Below the pieces are notes generated by a model, which was given only the letters and a program-made list of their open reading frames with translations, searched no databases and was not told the origin of the DNA. Positions 52,281-64,000 of a stretch of 64,000 nt of DNA are shown here, one piece after another. Positions within the stretch are counted from its first letter, which is position 1. The number at the start of each line of letters is the position of its first letter. This stretch comes from Scatophagus argus. Lineage: Eukaryota > Chordata > Actinopteri > Scatophagidae. Position numbers and translations under genes: made by a program. The stretch lies in NCBI RefSeq assembly GCF_020382885.2, contig NC_058493.1:23123499-23187498 (forward strand). The letters are read 5' to 3'.

Positions 52281-52573
52281 AGGGGCGGGGAAACTAACAG
52301 CGCAGATGTTACGTCAACGACCATTTTAACCAATCAGAAGCCGGTATGCAAATTCCAGAATCTTCCAGGAAGTGGAATTGGAGATGTTGCAGCTGATGTT
52401 GCTGCCTCGGCTAGTTTGGCTAGCTACGGCTCAGTGAAGCAGAGGGCGTTATACCCGCCAGGCTGTCATGGTTTAGAGGAACACAGGACAAATAGTAAAA
52501 AATGCAACGACCTTAAATATGACTTGTCGCTTTTAAGCAGCATAGAGTTTATTCATTTCTTTCCCCAGCAGAG
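52270..52573 (+). promoter_or_regulatory. abhd2: abhd2 promoter and non-coding first exon
   Basis: A GC box-like AGGGGCGGGG (about 52280), a CCAAT box in AACCAATCAG (52329-52338) and an octamer ATGCAAAT (52346-52353) precede a presumed first exon ending at the donor AGCAGAG|GTAAGT (52573). Further non-coding exons are suggested by acceptor/donor pairs at 53682-53760 and 54056-54094. These lead to the coding exon, whose acceptor is at 54357. Start site inferred, not shown. Confidence 0.6.
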
Positions 52574-54364
52574 GTAAGTAAGCTAAATACGTTCGTATTT
52601 GGTGGTTTGGTATCAGTGTTCAGATGATGCTACCGTTTTTAATTAATCCTAGATCGATAGATAACGGCAGAAAGACTCACTCCACTCTGCCTTTTGAGAT
52701 AGGCTAGTTGAAACTAAGGTTAATTGGTCGGACTGAGGCTGGACGTCTGAATGTTGCCTCACCGTGAATTTACTGCGCAAAACATCCAGGGTGGTCAGCA
52801 AGCTCATCCCAAAAGCGACACGGTTCATTTTCTGGATCAGTAGGGCGATCGAAAATGCGACAGGGATTGTTGGCCTGCTCTTAAATGCACGTAACACAAA
52901 TGCACAGCTCAACCTTCTTTGTTTTCGTTCAGAAATATACCTGTTTATAATCCCTTTTTCGCTGGGTTAGCCCACCCAGCGGTGTCTTCGACGTGCCTGT
53001 GTAGCTTGTTGTGAGTCGTGACTAAGGAGGAAGAGCTATCGTTAACGTTAGCATCTGTTCTGGTGCCAAATTGGATCTTTTTTTCGTTAACCTATGCAGT
53101 CTGGCTTATAATAAGCACACTTTCTCTTGGCATTGGCTCGACACAACTGTCAGATATACTCACGGGATTTGTTTGCACTTGGCCAGACGGGTTTTAGCTG
53201 TGTGAGTGTGTCCCTGTTTATTAAATGTGTTTGGGGGCTGAATTGTGAGACTGAGTCTAAAGCTGTTTTGTAGCTGGTAATCTTAATTATCAGAGCACAT
53301 AAGCTTTGCTTATGTATATTAGGGTTTAGATTATTTTCAGACATCACGTGCTTTTTTGTTTTATCATAGGAACATATGGGTAAATAGATCTACCTGCTCC
53401 TGACAGCTCTCGAGCTGGTTTGATTTCAAAGACACTAGCAGTAATGCTTTCAGGTGGACTGAATGTGTTCATGATTTGTCTCTCATTACTCCTGACCGCG
53501 TGTCCGAAACAAGTAAAACTTAAAATCAGAATGACCTGACCAGACAAAAAGCAAGTGCACTTCGTCATTCCATTACTGAAATAAATTACATCTTATCTCG
53601 AAAAAGTGTGTGGCAGGACACCAGCGTGGATTCAGGACGTGTTATCAAGGAGGTTGGTGTATTTTCTGTGTTTGTCTCTAGGTTCGACCACTTCACTGTG
53701 ACTCCACATTTTCAGACTTTTGGAAGAAGTCATTTTTGGAGGCTAACTTGAACACAAAATGTAAGTGCTGCCATCTGTTTTTGAGAAAACTTGCACCACA
53801 ACTTCTCTTTCTTGCAATTACAGGAGATACTGTTGCCTTTCTGTTTCTCTTTACAGTTCCTCTTCTTTATTTCTCTAATTTCTTTGTTAATTGTTTTGAA
53901 AATATTTCACTTTTATTTAAGTGTGTGTAGGTGTAACTGTATTAGTGCATTGCATTAGAAGTGTGACTGTTCAGTCTGTAATGTAATTAAGTTAAGTATA
54001 TTAAATAACTAACTGTGCTTTATCTGACTGAGTCGCTCTCACTCTATTCCCACAGATCTGTTTCTACTGCACCTTGGACACCAAGAGCATTTAGGTGAGT
54101 AAGAAACCATCTGATATTTCTGTTTTTTATATGTGTGCTTTAGCTCATCTCTGACTTAATTACAGTTCATCATGAACACAATGAAATAATTTAATAATTT
54201 GTCTAAGTCATGTGTACTCTTTATGAATGCATATTTAATTTATGAAAGGGAATACATGTTTTGCTTTAAAAATGCTTTTTAACATTTTCTTAATATTAAT
54301 TTGTGCTTCATAAGGGAACTTACTAAAGGAAATGTGATCACTTGTTTTGTTTTTTAGAATAATC

Positions 54365-57300
54365 ATGAGCACCCACGACACAGACGTGCACACCATCTCT
54401 CCAGAGATGCCAGCAATGTTTGACGGTATGAAGTTGGCGGCGGTGGCGACAGTGCTGTACATCATCGTCCGCTGCTTGAACCTCAAGAGCCCCACTGCGC
54501 CCCCGGACCTCACCTACCAGGACACACCCCTAAACCGCTTCCTTCTCAAGTCCTGTCCTCAGCTGACCAAAGAGTGAGTTCTCAGCTCCGTGTTTGTCAC
54601 TCAAGGCATTACCATGGAAATGCTTGTCGGCCATCTGGGGCTGCAGTGAAGGTAGCAGTTTGTCTGGCGGTGGTCCCATCTGTCATCGATGTTCCTCAGT
54701 GTGCCACATGTCTGAACCAAAGATGTCTGCCTTTTCTGGCATGAATTAAACACCAGGCTACATTTTCATGGTTATCCCAGAGGTAGACTGGGCTTGTCAC
54801 TCTTGATTTACAAATACAGACTCATTCACCACAGGGCAAGGACACTTGCATATATGATGATGTTTCCTCCTCAGGGGAACTGCGATTGAATTATCCATCT
54901 TAATTCACAGTAACTGTTGCAGACCAGTGGTTTGTGGTGTGGGGCAGTGAGGGTTAGGCAGGCTTTCCGTGTGGAAGCTGAACCAGGTTAGCAGCTGTGC
55001 CATAATGTCCTGTAGATTGCGGAGAAACCTGCCTTTGAACAAAGCAAGCTTAATCGTTTTTCCTGAGTGAGCATCTGTCCATGTTGTAATAGTAACTTTC
55101 AGCTCTGCAGGGTGGCTCTCTTCAAGCCTTTATCACGAGTGTCTGCTTATATAACCGATCGTTACTGAGCCCTTTGCATTTAAGTCACACTGTCAGTGAA
55201 CATTAAGGGCAGACTGATATTTACATTTTTGTCTGGTTTGTTATCATTCCCTCCTGAACAGCCATATTTTGCTCACGGAAAACTTTGCCCCTGGTGTGGA
55301 ACTCAGATAACTGAAGTCCCAGAGTCCGTCACAATTGTTGTTGGTGTCAGAATCGTTTGTCTGGTGCCTCTGTGTTGTTGAGAAGTCACGTTTGTAGCTC
55401 ATAATGACATCCTGCGGTGTTGCGTAACAGACATCAATTACACAACGGAGAACATGGGAGGCATGCAGTGATGTTAAGAGAGTCAACAACATTTTTGTTT
55501 TGCTGTATTTGGGAACATGCACACTGGGGTTTTGTCTAGCGCAGAGGACAGTACGTGACAATTGACTTTGTCTTGACATGCATCCTGGTCTTAGGATGTC
55601 TTGGTGATCTTTATTTATAGGAACTTATTTTTTCTTTGTTAATTTAATAATTAATTAGTTGAAAGCCTGAGACGCAAGTTGCGGTCTTTGATCTGGACTT
55701 TAGATCTTTACTTTGTCAAACCTCACTGACACATCTGTTTCCCCTTCCTCTTACCTAATAGACATGAAACACAACAGCACATACTCTGTGAGAAGTTGAC
55801 ATTTACCACTCAAAGAGGCAGACTCTGTAAATCAAATTCTAACAAAGAGTTCATTCCCTGTCACTGACATTCAGCAAGAGAACAGAACCTGCTTTTATTT
55901 CCAGGGTCTTACCATCAGTTGGGGAACACAAAATCTTTCCATAGAGTTATGAAACTCCTCAGTGATAAATTTATGTAACTTTACTTTTTAAATTTTTTAA
56001 AAATTATTATATGGGACTATTAATAGATATTTTTTAGAATGTGTTGATAAGAGGGAAAGTTTCTAAATGGATAAAACCTGTTTGTGTTTTCAGTTGTCCA
56101 TTGTGTCCTGTTGGTGAACTCGACTAACCTGGTGGTGTGCTTATCCTCCATCCACATAACAACAATGAGGTTATCCTCTTCCTGTAGTCATCGATTAAGC
56201 CTGCAGAGTACATTCTAGACAAGTGTGGTTAAGCTTCAACTACCCTTCCAGTCCATGCTGGAGGTGATTACATTATCACCAAATGGAAGTAGTCTGCTTT
56301 TTGACTGACAGCTCTCTTATGTAAGAGTGTACTTTCTAGGTGCAGTAATGGTTGGAGCCAGAATAAGAGACGAGGCAACACGAGGTTGAAGGCCTTGTGT
56401 AACTGTTGATATAATTGGACCCTCTGCTTCCTGCACCTGCCTGCCGTCTCTGTGCTTTGGTCTTTGTACTGTATACAAGTACACACCGTTGAGTCTGTAC
56501 TTGAGTTCACGCAGTTCTTCAGATCTTGTTTATCTCTTCTCATCACCTTCCAAGATGGCCCACTCTCCACTACACTGTCAGCAAGTGGAACAAGAACAAA
56601 TCCACGTAGGATGTTACGTAACAGAAATAACGTGAGAAAGAGACAATCAGATGTTTGCTAATGTCACATCCAAACACCGCGAACAAGTCAGACTTGTATT
56701 GTTAAAAGGTTGTGTTTTTAGGTGCAGTTTGGCATGTCTTTAACTGAACTGGACTAAAGCATTCCTAACAGCTTCACTGTCACATGAGGCTCTTATTATG
56801 AGCACTGCCATGATGTGGCTTCCCTTTCTTTGACAAGATAGGGAGCTGAAAACAAAACAATACCAAAAAGGGTTTTCCTGTCAAATTGTTCTTTTGCTCT
56901 CAGTGTGGAAATAAGATGATGATTCACGATAATGCACACAGCACAATATTTAAAAGGAATATTACGTAATCCAAAGACTCCTACAGTTAACTCCCACAGA
57001 GGTGTCATTGGAATTCAAGTACACATGCTCAGTTTAACTTCATCAAAACATAGCAGCAGGCTGACTTTAAACACTGATGTCAGCAGGGAGTGTGAAGCAG
57101 CTTCTCAGAAAGCAGAAATGTGTCTTTGTATGCAAACTGTGTACCAGAATGTGCACGTCTGTGTCTGTCTGTCATAATGCAAATACCCCAATGCAAATGT
57201 GTCTGCTCAGGATAACATTGTGTTATGTTATTTCTGGGAACTGGCTTCATGCTCTTATTGAGTGCATTGGTCAAGTTGGGTCATACGTTCAGATCAGAGT

Positions 57301-60300
57301 TAATAGCAGAGTTCGATTTTGTGTTTTCCAGGTACATTCCTCCCCTATTGTGGGGTAAGAGCGGTCACCTCCAGACAGCTCTGTATGGTAAACTTGGTCG
57401 GGTGAGCTCACCTCACCCCAGTGGAGTCAGGAAGTACCTACCCATGCAGGACGGGGCCACTTCGACCTTTGACCTGTTTGAGCCAATGGGGGACCATCAA
57501 ACAGGAGGTGATACATTTGATCAAGAGCCGCATATTCTGGCTGATGGACTGTCTCTTTACTGCCGTGCCAAGCATAGAAATGTCAGACATTTCTTAGTTA
57601 TATATCGAACTTCTGGTCATTATATTGTCATTCTGCTTCTGCTTCCTTTGTCTAGTCAATTCATGGGATATCACAAAGAGGGTTCCTCCTCGGCTTATCT
57701 TCCTGACGTTTCTGCCGCTTTATTCTTCCTGATGGAGCTTTTCCTTATTAAATGCGGGGGTCAGGCATAGTGGGTGTTGCATGCTGTACTGATTATAAAA
57801 ACTTATTAGATTTGGGCTATATAAATAACCTTGACTTAGACATAAGGAACAAACTGGTGAAGTAATTTCACTGTCGTTATGTCCAGCTTTGACCAGTCCC
57901 GTCAGTTAAAGTTCCTCGGCAATACAAATGACTTTCTCAGAATTTATCTTTAAGTAGCGTGTTTGTAGTGCAGTTGTGTGCCGACCTTTTTTAAAGATGG
58001 ATTTCTTTCTTCGAGTGAGTGCCTCAGCTGAACCCTGACTGTACCACCTCAACTTTGATCTTGTGATCCTCTCAGTAAGATTAAGACTCACATGACATTT
58101 GATTCCCAAAAAAGTAGTATCACTGTTTTCATTCTGCTTTGCTAAAGCTTTACATGACAGACAAACCTGCCTTATACTTTATTTTGGACTACCTGCAGTC
58201 CTTTGTCTCATTTTTGATATACTCATGAGCTGTTTGGGAGAGTGGCATACTCTCTCTTTATCTGTGCTTACATGTCTCTCACCGGCAAATGTCTCTCTGA
58301 CCCTTTTTCACCAGGTGACATCACCATGGTGATATGCCCTGGTATTGGTAACCATAGTGAGAAGCATTACATCCGAACCTTCGTGGATTACGCCCAGAAG
58401 GACGGTTACCGCTGCGCTGTGCTGAACCACCTAGGAGCTCTTCCCAACATCGAGCTTACCTCTCCACGCATGTTTACCTACGGTGAGACCGTGGAGTTGA
58501 TTTTAGTTTTATTGGAGAGTGTAGGAATGATAACCCAGTTTTTATATGATAACTCAGTTTTTTAAGAATGAAAAAATAGAAGTTTTTTTTTTTTATGTTG
58601 TCCTTTGGTGGCATCTTGACTTACCTGGGCTCACGTGGGCTTTTTTTAAAAGGTCTGATAGAGACACAAATTTAATACCCTGAGCTAAAGGCACCTTCAG
58701 TTGAAACTGCTGAACATAAGGAACACTCTGTCCCACCGAGGTGTCGTGTATCGATTGGTAACTGTACTGTTTCCTATACAGGGTGCACGTGGGAATTTGC
58801 ATCTATGGTTGGCTACATTAAGCGGGCGTATCCTCAGACTCAGCTGATCGTGGTGGGCTTCAGTCTGGGTGGAAACATTGTCTGCAAGTTCCTGGGCGAG
58901 AACATGACGAACCAGGAGCGAGTACTGTGTTGTGTCAGCGTCTGTCAGGGGTACAGCGCTCTCAGGTGGGTTCTTGTCCTCTCATCTCTTAATTAATATT
59001 TCATCAAAGCTCCTTTATAACAGTGCCACTTGATCCGCACACATTTCTAAATATAGATGAATCTTAGCATAATGCCACAAAATGATTAGTGCTTACAAAA
59101 TATAATATAATCGCACTTTAAATCACTGCTCTACCAAACATCTCATGTCATCTGCCTAATTGTTCAGATATTGTATTTACTATTTTAATCTTAGCACTCT
59201 TTTGGTTGTCACCTTTTTGTAAACCCAGTGAACGAGACAGACAGGTTGTAAAAGCTCGTCCTGAAGGGCCATCATATTACTTATCTGCACAGGTTCATCC
59301 AGACGTTTTTCCATTGTTTGCTCCGACTTTGTGTGTGTTCAGGCTTTACATTCACTACTTTGAATTTTTGCCTGAAACCCTTTGCCTTTACCATGCAAAA
59401 TGTGACCTGGCTGTCTTACAACATGTTCATAATTATTTACCTTGAGTACATACAGTTCCATTTGTGAGACACAGGACAAACAAATGTATTACAAAGGACA
59501 GGCTGGCTGGGTCTGTTAAAGTTTGCATTTGGGCAGTGGGGAAGGGTGTGTTGCAGAGACTGAAATTGGATTTGCCCCCCCACCCCCACCCCAAATGGAT
59601 TCTGTTCTCAAATCACAGTCCAAACCTGAGCTGGCCCTTCTGTCAGAGCTTTTTGAAAGCTGTGGCTGTTCCTCTTTTCCACAAATACTGTGTGATTTTA
59701 CAGGTGCTTCTCCAACTGAAATGGTATCAAAATGCTGAAAGGAAAATGAGAAAAATTTGATCTAATGTCAGTTATGTGTTAAATGTGTTAAGCTGTTGTG
59801 TTGGCCTGTCTCTGTCAGTGAGCTGCATACTGATGCCTGACAGCATTGCTACTCTCTCCACCAACGTGACTCTTTGTCCAGTGGATTACACAGAACATTT
59901 ACTGCGTTGTTTGGAATGCAGACAGGCTGAGCAAAGCTAACTTCCTGTGTGTTTGTCTTTGTGTGTTTGTATCTCTCAGGGCCCAGGAAACATTCCTACA
60001 GTGGGACCAGTTCAGGCGCTTCTATAACTTTCTCATGGCGGACAATATGAAAAAAATCATCCTCTCACACAGGTACCACTGTTAGATCTGCACATTTTCC
60101 CTAAACATGCACAAAAATACTGTAGCTCACCCTGTAGATACAACAAAGAGGTTTTCACTGCATGACCACCATTTTAAGATCATGTTGGACTGCAGAGGCA
60201 AAAATGTATTTTTTTTATATGTTACAGGCACAGTCTGTTTGGGGGAAGTTCAGTTAAAATGATAGATGCAGATCTCAGTCGGCTGTACACGGCGACGTCC

Positions 60301-63300
60301 CTCATGCAGATCGACGACAACATCATGAGGTGTGTGGGAAAACAAGGCAGTGAAAGTCACAAGTCTGAGTGTGTTTGTTGTTGCAGTAGATTGTACGCCT
60401 TTTACCTGGTATTTGAAGTGACGTTCATCCATTTGTCAATGCTGAGAATATGAAATATCTGACACATGGGGATGGGGGAGGGGTGTTTCAACAGGAAATT
60501 CCACGGCCACAGTTCTCTCAAAGAGTACTATGAGAAGGAGAGTTGTGTACATTATATTCACAATGTAAGAACTGCTTTTGCGTACACCTCGCACCATCTC
60601 ATATTACGTTTCTCTTTTTGGTCTGTTTGCGTTTGATATGTGGATTTTTATTTTTGCAGGTAAAGGTGCCGCTGCTTCTGGTGAACTCTGCGGACGATCC
60701 TCTGGTTCATGATTCACTGCTCACCATCCCTCGCACACTAGCAGGTAATCAACAGCATGTGTCAAGACGGCAACAGCACTTCTAAAGCTTAGAGTGAGGG
60801 GAAAAAAATCTTTACCAGCTAGCCTGATCTTAGTCAGAGTAAAATGCAATGTCAAGTGATCTTTTTATTGGCCATTTGCTTGAATTATTTAATGTTGTTT
60901 TAACACGATTCTCCTCATATTACAGTAAAAGGGACAAACCATGAGTTAGGGGGTAGGATTGTTGTTTTTATGTTGTGGCTACAACGTTTGGCAAAAAAAA
61001 ATCCTCAGTCAGACTTAATGACCATGAAGGATGTGCATTAGTGTCTAGTGACCAGCTATAATAAACACTAATATGAAGTTTTGGGTTTTTTTAAAACAAG
61101 TTTTCACAAAAAGTGAATGCAGCTCCTGTGGCATGAAAATGCTGGTCAGTGCAGTTCAGAGAGTTGACTCCTGTCCTCTTTTGGCTCAGCTCAAAATGGG
61201 CTTCTACTGATAAATAATGAAGAAGTGAGGCAGAAAATGCCCAAAATTGGCACTATTTGCTGCTGATCAGAGTTAGTAAGGGTTATTCTTTAAAAAAAAA
61301 AAAAGACAACAAAAAAACAAAACTCTTTATTTTTGTACATACTTTTATGATGCATAAGGTACTTTTAACAACACAGACAATCTGAAATCTTGTACTTCTC
61401 ACTTATACTGAATATTGCACCAGTACTGCTTGGCACTGTACTTGAGTCTGTCAAGTAGTAGATGTACCTGCAGACAGATTGCGGCACATGAGTGCAGTCT
61501 GCCCTCTCAAAAGGCCCTCTGATGAGTTGGCTCTGCACCCTGAACAGGGCTGGGTGTGGAACAGAGCTCAGGTCTATGAGTCATGTCTTTGGTGTGTTAC
61601 AGCAGCTATAACCCTCGCTGACACAAATACCTCAGTGTCTGACTAACTATTTAAAGCAGAGCTTTAAATTCTCAGGCACTGTGGCCGCTTTCAGGCATAG
61701 AACAGTTTTAAATTCAGATAATGCATTGTACACATTTCCTCTGAGGCAGTTTTTCTGTATGAATTCACTTTAACTCCTTCACATGTTCTCAACATCAAAA
61801 ATTTTGTTCTGGAATCAATCCAGGATGTTTAAACCTCATTTTACATAAAGAAGCAACAAAATACACTTTGACTGCATTCAAATTACATATCAAGCTTCCC
61901 TTCTCCTCAGCCTGTGCTATATTTAAACACTGAACACTTTTTTTTAGAAAAGGAAAATCCCTTGTGTAAATGGTGGCATGTGGGTGGGTGAGTCCTTACT
62001 GGAAGCACATGCGACTTTATCCTACATTTGTCTCTAGAGAGAAACACTTTACTGAAAAGAGGATCAGCTGCCCCTTTGACCTAAAATGTAATGCAGTGAC
62101 TCAAACACACCAGTACCAGGAGAGCACTCAACTGTGTTAACTCTAAAGTGTTAGAAACAATAATTTGTCACGGCCACATCACATTAAATGTTGTGGCCGT
62201 GTGATTAAACAGCTTTTCTTTTCCTTTTTAAGTAGAAGAAGAAAAATCAACTTTATTGGCGGTATATTTTTTACATACACTGAATTTTTCCTCTGCATTT
62301 GGTTGAACGCAACACCCAGCAAACTGCATGCAGTGAACACACATACAGAGCAGAGGGCTGCCATGTCAAGCGCCAGGGAGCAGTTAGGGGCACATCAGCC
62401 ATTAACAATGGAGGCAGGAAGAGTGCTGAGGTGGTGTCTCCTGGTCTGTACGAGCACTCAGTTGTCCCAGTGCAGCAGCTGTCATGCATAGTGCACACTG
62501 CACAGTGGCGAAAGCTCCATGGGATCTTCAACACAAGTCAGCCGCATCAGGCTCACCCACTAACCCATATAAGAGCACACGAACAAAGAGATCCAGGGCA
62601 ATCCTGTTCTAAAGACCACTGTGCCTGGTTGTCCACAGCTTCCGCACTCCACATAGGCTCACACAGCCAATCAGAAAGAGATTGTCTGCAGTTGATTTCA
62701 GGGTTTCAGTAATTTCAGCTCAGATGACAGTAGGGGAGTTTTGCAGCCTGCTGTGTAGGTGTAGTGCTCAGTCCTGTCTTGTCTGTGGTTGGGATGACAG
62801 TACCAGAAGTATGTGGACACCTGAGCATTTCACATTGATGTGCTGCTATAACCGCTTCCACTCTCCTGTGAGGCTTTCCTCAACATTTTGGAACCTGGCT
62901 GCAGGGATTTGTTTCCCATTTGATTTGACGATAATTTAGTGTTCCAGTTCACTCAGTGCCACTCACCACTCGGTGCTAGTACTGTTACTGCAGTACTGCT
63001 AGTAGCAGCAGTACTGCAGTAACAGGTTTCAGTTTATTTGGTGGCCATTAGAGAAACTGCTTAGTTGCCACTTAAACATACTCATCAGAAGTTGAGTCAC
63101 ATGTTATCTGTTTGACCAGGCAAACACACCCTCGCTATCTATAAAAGCCATAAAATAATCCCGAGCAAACCCATATTTGGACATAACATCCACTGTTGGT
63201 TTTCAGGTACTGATGAGCACACGCTGTGCAGGAGTCTAATTACTGTGTTGTGTAATCCTCCAGCAAAGAAGCCGAATGTGATCTTTTGCCTAACGCTGCA

Positions 63301-63472
63301 CGGGGGCCATCTGGGCTTCTTCGAGGGCGCGGTGCTCTTCCCCCAGCCCCTCACCTGGATGGACAAAGTGATTGTGGGTTACGCCAATGCCATGTGCCAG
63401 TGGGAGAAACAGAAACCGCCGTGCCAAAGTGCACACCTGAGTGAGAGCTCCTGCACGGAGGAAAAAGCTTAA
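54365..63472 (+). CDS. abhd2: Alpha/beta hydrolase domain-containing protein 2
   Basis: Membrane-anchored serine hydrolase; the human enzyme is a progesterone-dependent monoacylglycerol lipase that cleaves 2-arachidonoylglycerol. Coding exons: 54365-54573, 57332-57507, 58315-58482, 58782-58965, 59980-60072, 60228-60329, 60495-60564, 60660-60744 and 63264-63472, joining in frame to 431 aa; human is 425. An N-terminal hydrophobic anchor (KLAAVATVLYIIV) is followed by the PPLLWGKSGHLQT segment. The hydrolase core starts at MVICPGIGNHSEKHY. The nucleophile elbow is VVGFSLGGN (Ser212). The acid lies in NSADDPLVHD (about residues 346-347) and the base in HGGHLGFFEG (His378). The ATG at 54365 sits 7 nt into its exon, after three likely non-coding exons. 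The 3' UTR continues toward the window end. Synteny with hapln3 and mfge8 matches human 15q26. A co-orthologue from the teleost genome duplication may exist elsewhere. Confidence 0.96.
54574..57331 (+). other. abhd2: First coding intron of abhd2
   Basis: A 2.8-kb intron with no clear gene or repeat recognised. Confidence 0.6.
57780..57842 (+). repeat. Possible LINE 3'-tail relic
   Basis: 'agatttgggctatataaata' followed by 'accttgactta' resembles the 3' end of several fish LINEs (GGGCTATATAAATAAA plus TTGACTTGA-type repeats). Only the tail is recognisable, inside an abhd2 intron. Confidence 0.4.
62225..62420 (-). mobile_element. SINE body/tail, second copy of the 14178-14525 family
   Basis: Shares with the first copy the blocks 'aactttattggcggtatat' near the tail, 'tttacatacactgaattttt', 'gcaacacccagcaaactgca' and 'ggggcacatcagc' in the same order and orientation. 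The tRNA-like head with a B box is absent or unrecognisable on the right side. Confidence 0.7.
62796..62935 (+). repeat. Dispersed fish repeat relic
   Basis: 'ccagaagtatgtggacacct', 'gctgctataaccgcttccac' and 'ggctttcctcaacattttgg' match, in order, a repeat pattern common in fish genomes. It is probably a non-autonomous DNA element. Class not proven here. Confidence 0.5.
62982..63025. repeat. Perfect palindrome, 19-bp arms with 6-nt spacer
   Basis: CTGTTACTGCAGTACTGCT (62982-63000), spacer AGTAGC, then the exact reverse complement (63007-63025). In abhd2 pre-mRNA it would form a 19-bp stem. Confidence 0.95.
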
Positions 63473-64000
63473 ACCTCTGACTTCTGTATCTCTCTCACCT
63501 CTCGCCCTCTCCGACCCCACTGTCCCAGCACTGAGGAGACACCTGAACTAAACCTTAAACTGTTTTCTCTTCTCTGCCTTCTCCTCTGGTGCTACTCCAC
63601 CCCTCCCGGCCCACGCTTCCCATTTCCACGTCTCCGTGCTTTCACTACAGTTCTCCTTTGTAATCGCCATCACCCTACAGTGTGCGAAGGGGAAAACAAA
63701 AAAAAAAAAAAAGAAGCAAAAAACTGCCTTTGCGCTCTTTTTCCTTTGCGAGGACTTTGAAATCAGAGCGGGAACGTTTCATTTCTCGACACGTACACAG
63801 CAACCATCCTTGGCTAATGGAGGCGTAGACCAAATATGACAAAAGATGAGGCCAAGCTGAGATTAAAAGGAAAGTAGGAGCACCACTTTAGAGTAGTCCA
63901 GAGAAAAACAAGAGCACATGAGAAACCTCCTATTACTGTAAACAAGGACTCTTCTGCAGTCGGTGCCCATTTACAACACCTGTAAGAAGCTCACTGCTTA
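63473..64000 (+). other. abhd2: abhd2 3' UTR (part)
   Basis: Starts right after the abhd2 stop. A pyrimidine-rich stretch (63480-63620) and an A-rich run (about 63694-63725) are present. No AATAAA signal is seen before the window ends, so the transcript probably continues. Confidence 0.6.

Larger units (their letters stand above)
60745..63263 (+). other. abhd2: Last intron of abhd2
   Basis: The 2.5-kb intron between the exon with the catalytic acid and the exon with the catalytic His. It carries a SINE body (62225-62420), a dispersed DNA-element relic (62796-62935) and a strong palindrome (62982-63025). Confidence 0.8.

Noticed and set aside
52649-52970. Overlapping open frames on both strands in the first abhd2 intron
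   Set aside because: Neither frame has recognisable motifs or splice context; most likely chance frames in a GC-richer segment.

Overview
The window is a piece of a ray-finned (teleost-type) fish nuclear genome. The evidence is split genes with GT/AG introns, AT-rich intergenic DNA, abundant degenerate fish-type LINE, SINE and DNA-element copies, and six recognisable vertebrate protein genes. I found no bacterial, viral, CRISPR or rRNA features and no functional tRNA gene. I spliced every gene by hand; all exon phases join correctly and all six reading frames are open from start to stop.

Layout: (1) 1-3080, AT-rich DNA with a LINE fragment. (2) 4406-12455 minus, slc30a4 (zinc transporter ZnT4, 436 aa, 7 coding exons). 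(3) About 12920-13210, a compact divergent promoter shared with bloc1s6, carrying two CLEAR/E-box-like motifs. (4) 13463-16244 plus, bloc1s6 (pallidin, 167 aa, 5 coding exons). (5) 16245-28800, about 12.5 kb without a recognisable gene but with several old repeats. (6) 29065-31176 minus, nmrk2 (nicotinamide riboside kinase 2, 217 aa, 8 coding exons). (7) 34936-36851 minus, hapln3 (link protein 3, 367 aa, 5 coding exons). (8) 39820-48748 minus, mfge8 (lactadherin with three EGF and two discoidin domains, 470 aa, 10 coding exons). (9) 49900-51215, a broken LINE with a TCTA microsatellite. (10) 52300-63472 plus, abhd2 (431 aa, three 5' UTR exons plus 9 coding exons), whose 3' UTR runs toward the window end.

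Gene order matches two human chromosome 15 blocks: SLC30A4-BLOC1S6 (15q21) and HAPLN3-MFGE8-ABHD2 (15q26), with an NMRK2 orthologue (human 19p13) between them. slc30a4 and bloc1s6 both serve endosomes, lysosomes and related organelles, so their shared promoter is functionally plausible. hapln3 and mfge8 are secreted matrix or cell-surface proteins. abhd2 is a membrane-anchored serine hydrolase.

I did not find a convincing new biological system. The observations most worth a second look are the CLEAR-like divergent promoter, the EDIL3-like three-EGF/RGD architecture of mfge8, an apparent extra intron inside the hapln3 Ig domain, a polypyrimidine/G-quadruplex tract at an mfge8 splice site, and several near-perfect inverted repeats in introns and intergenic DNA.
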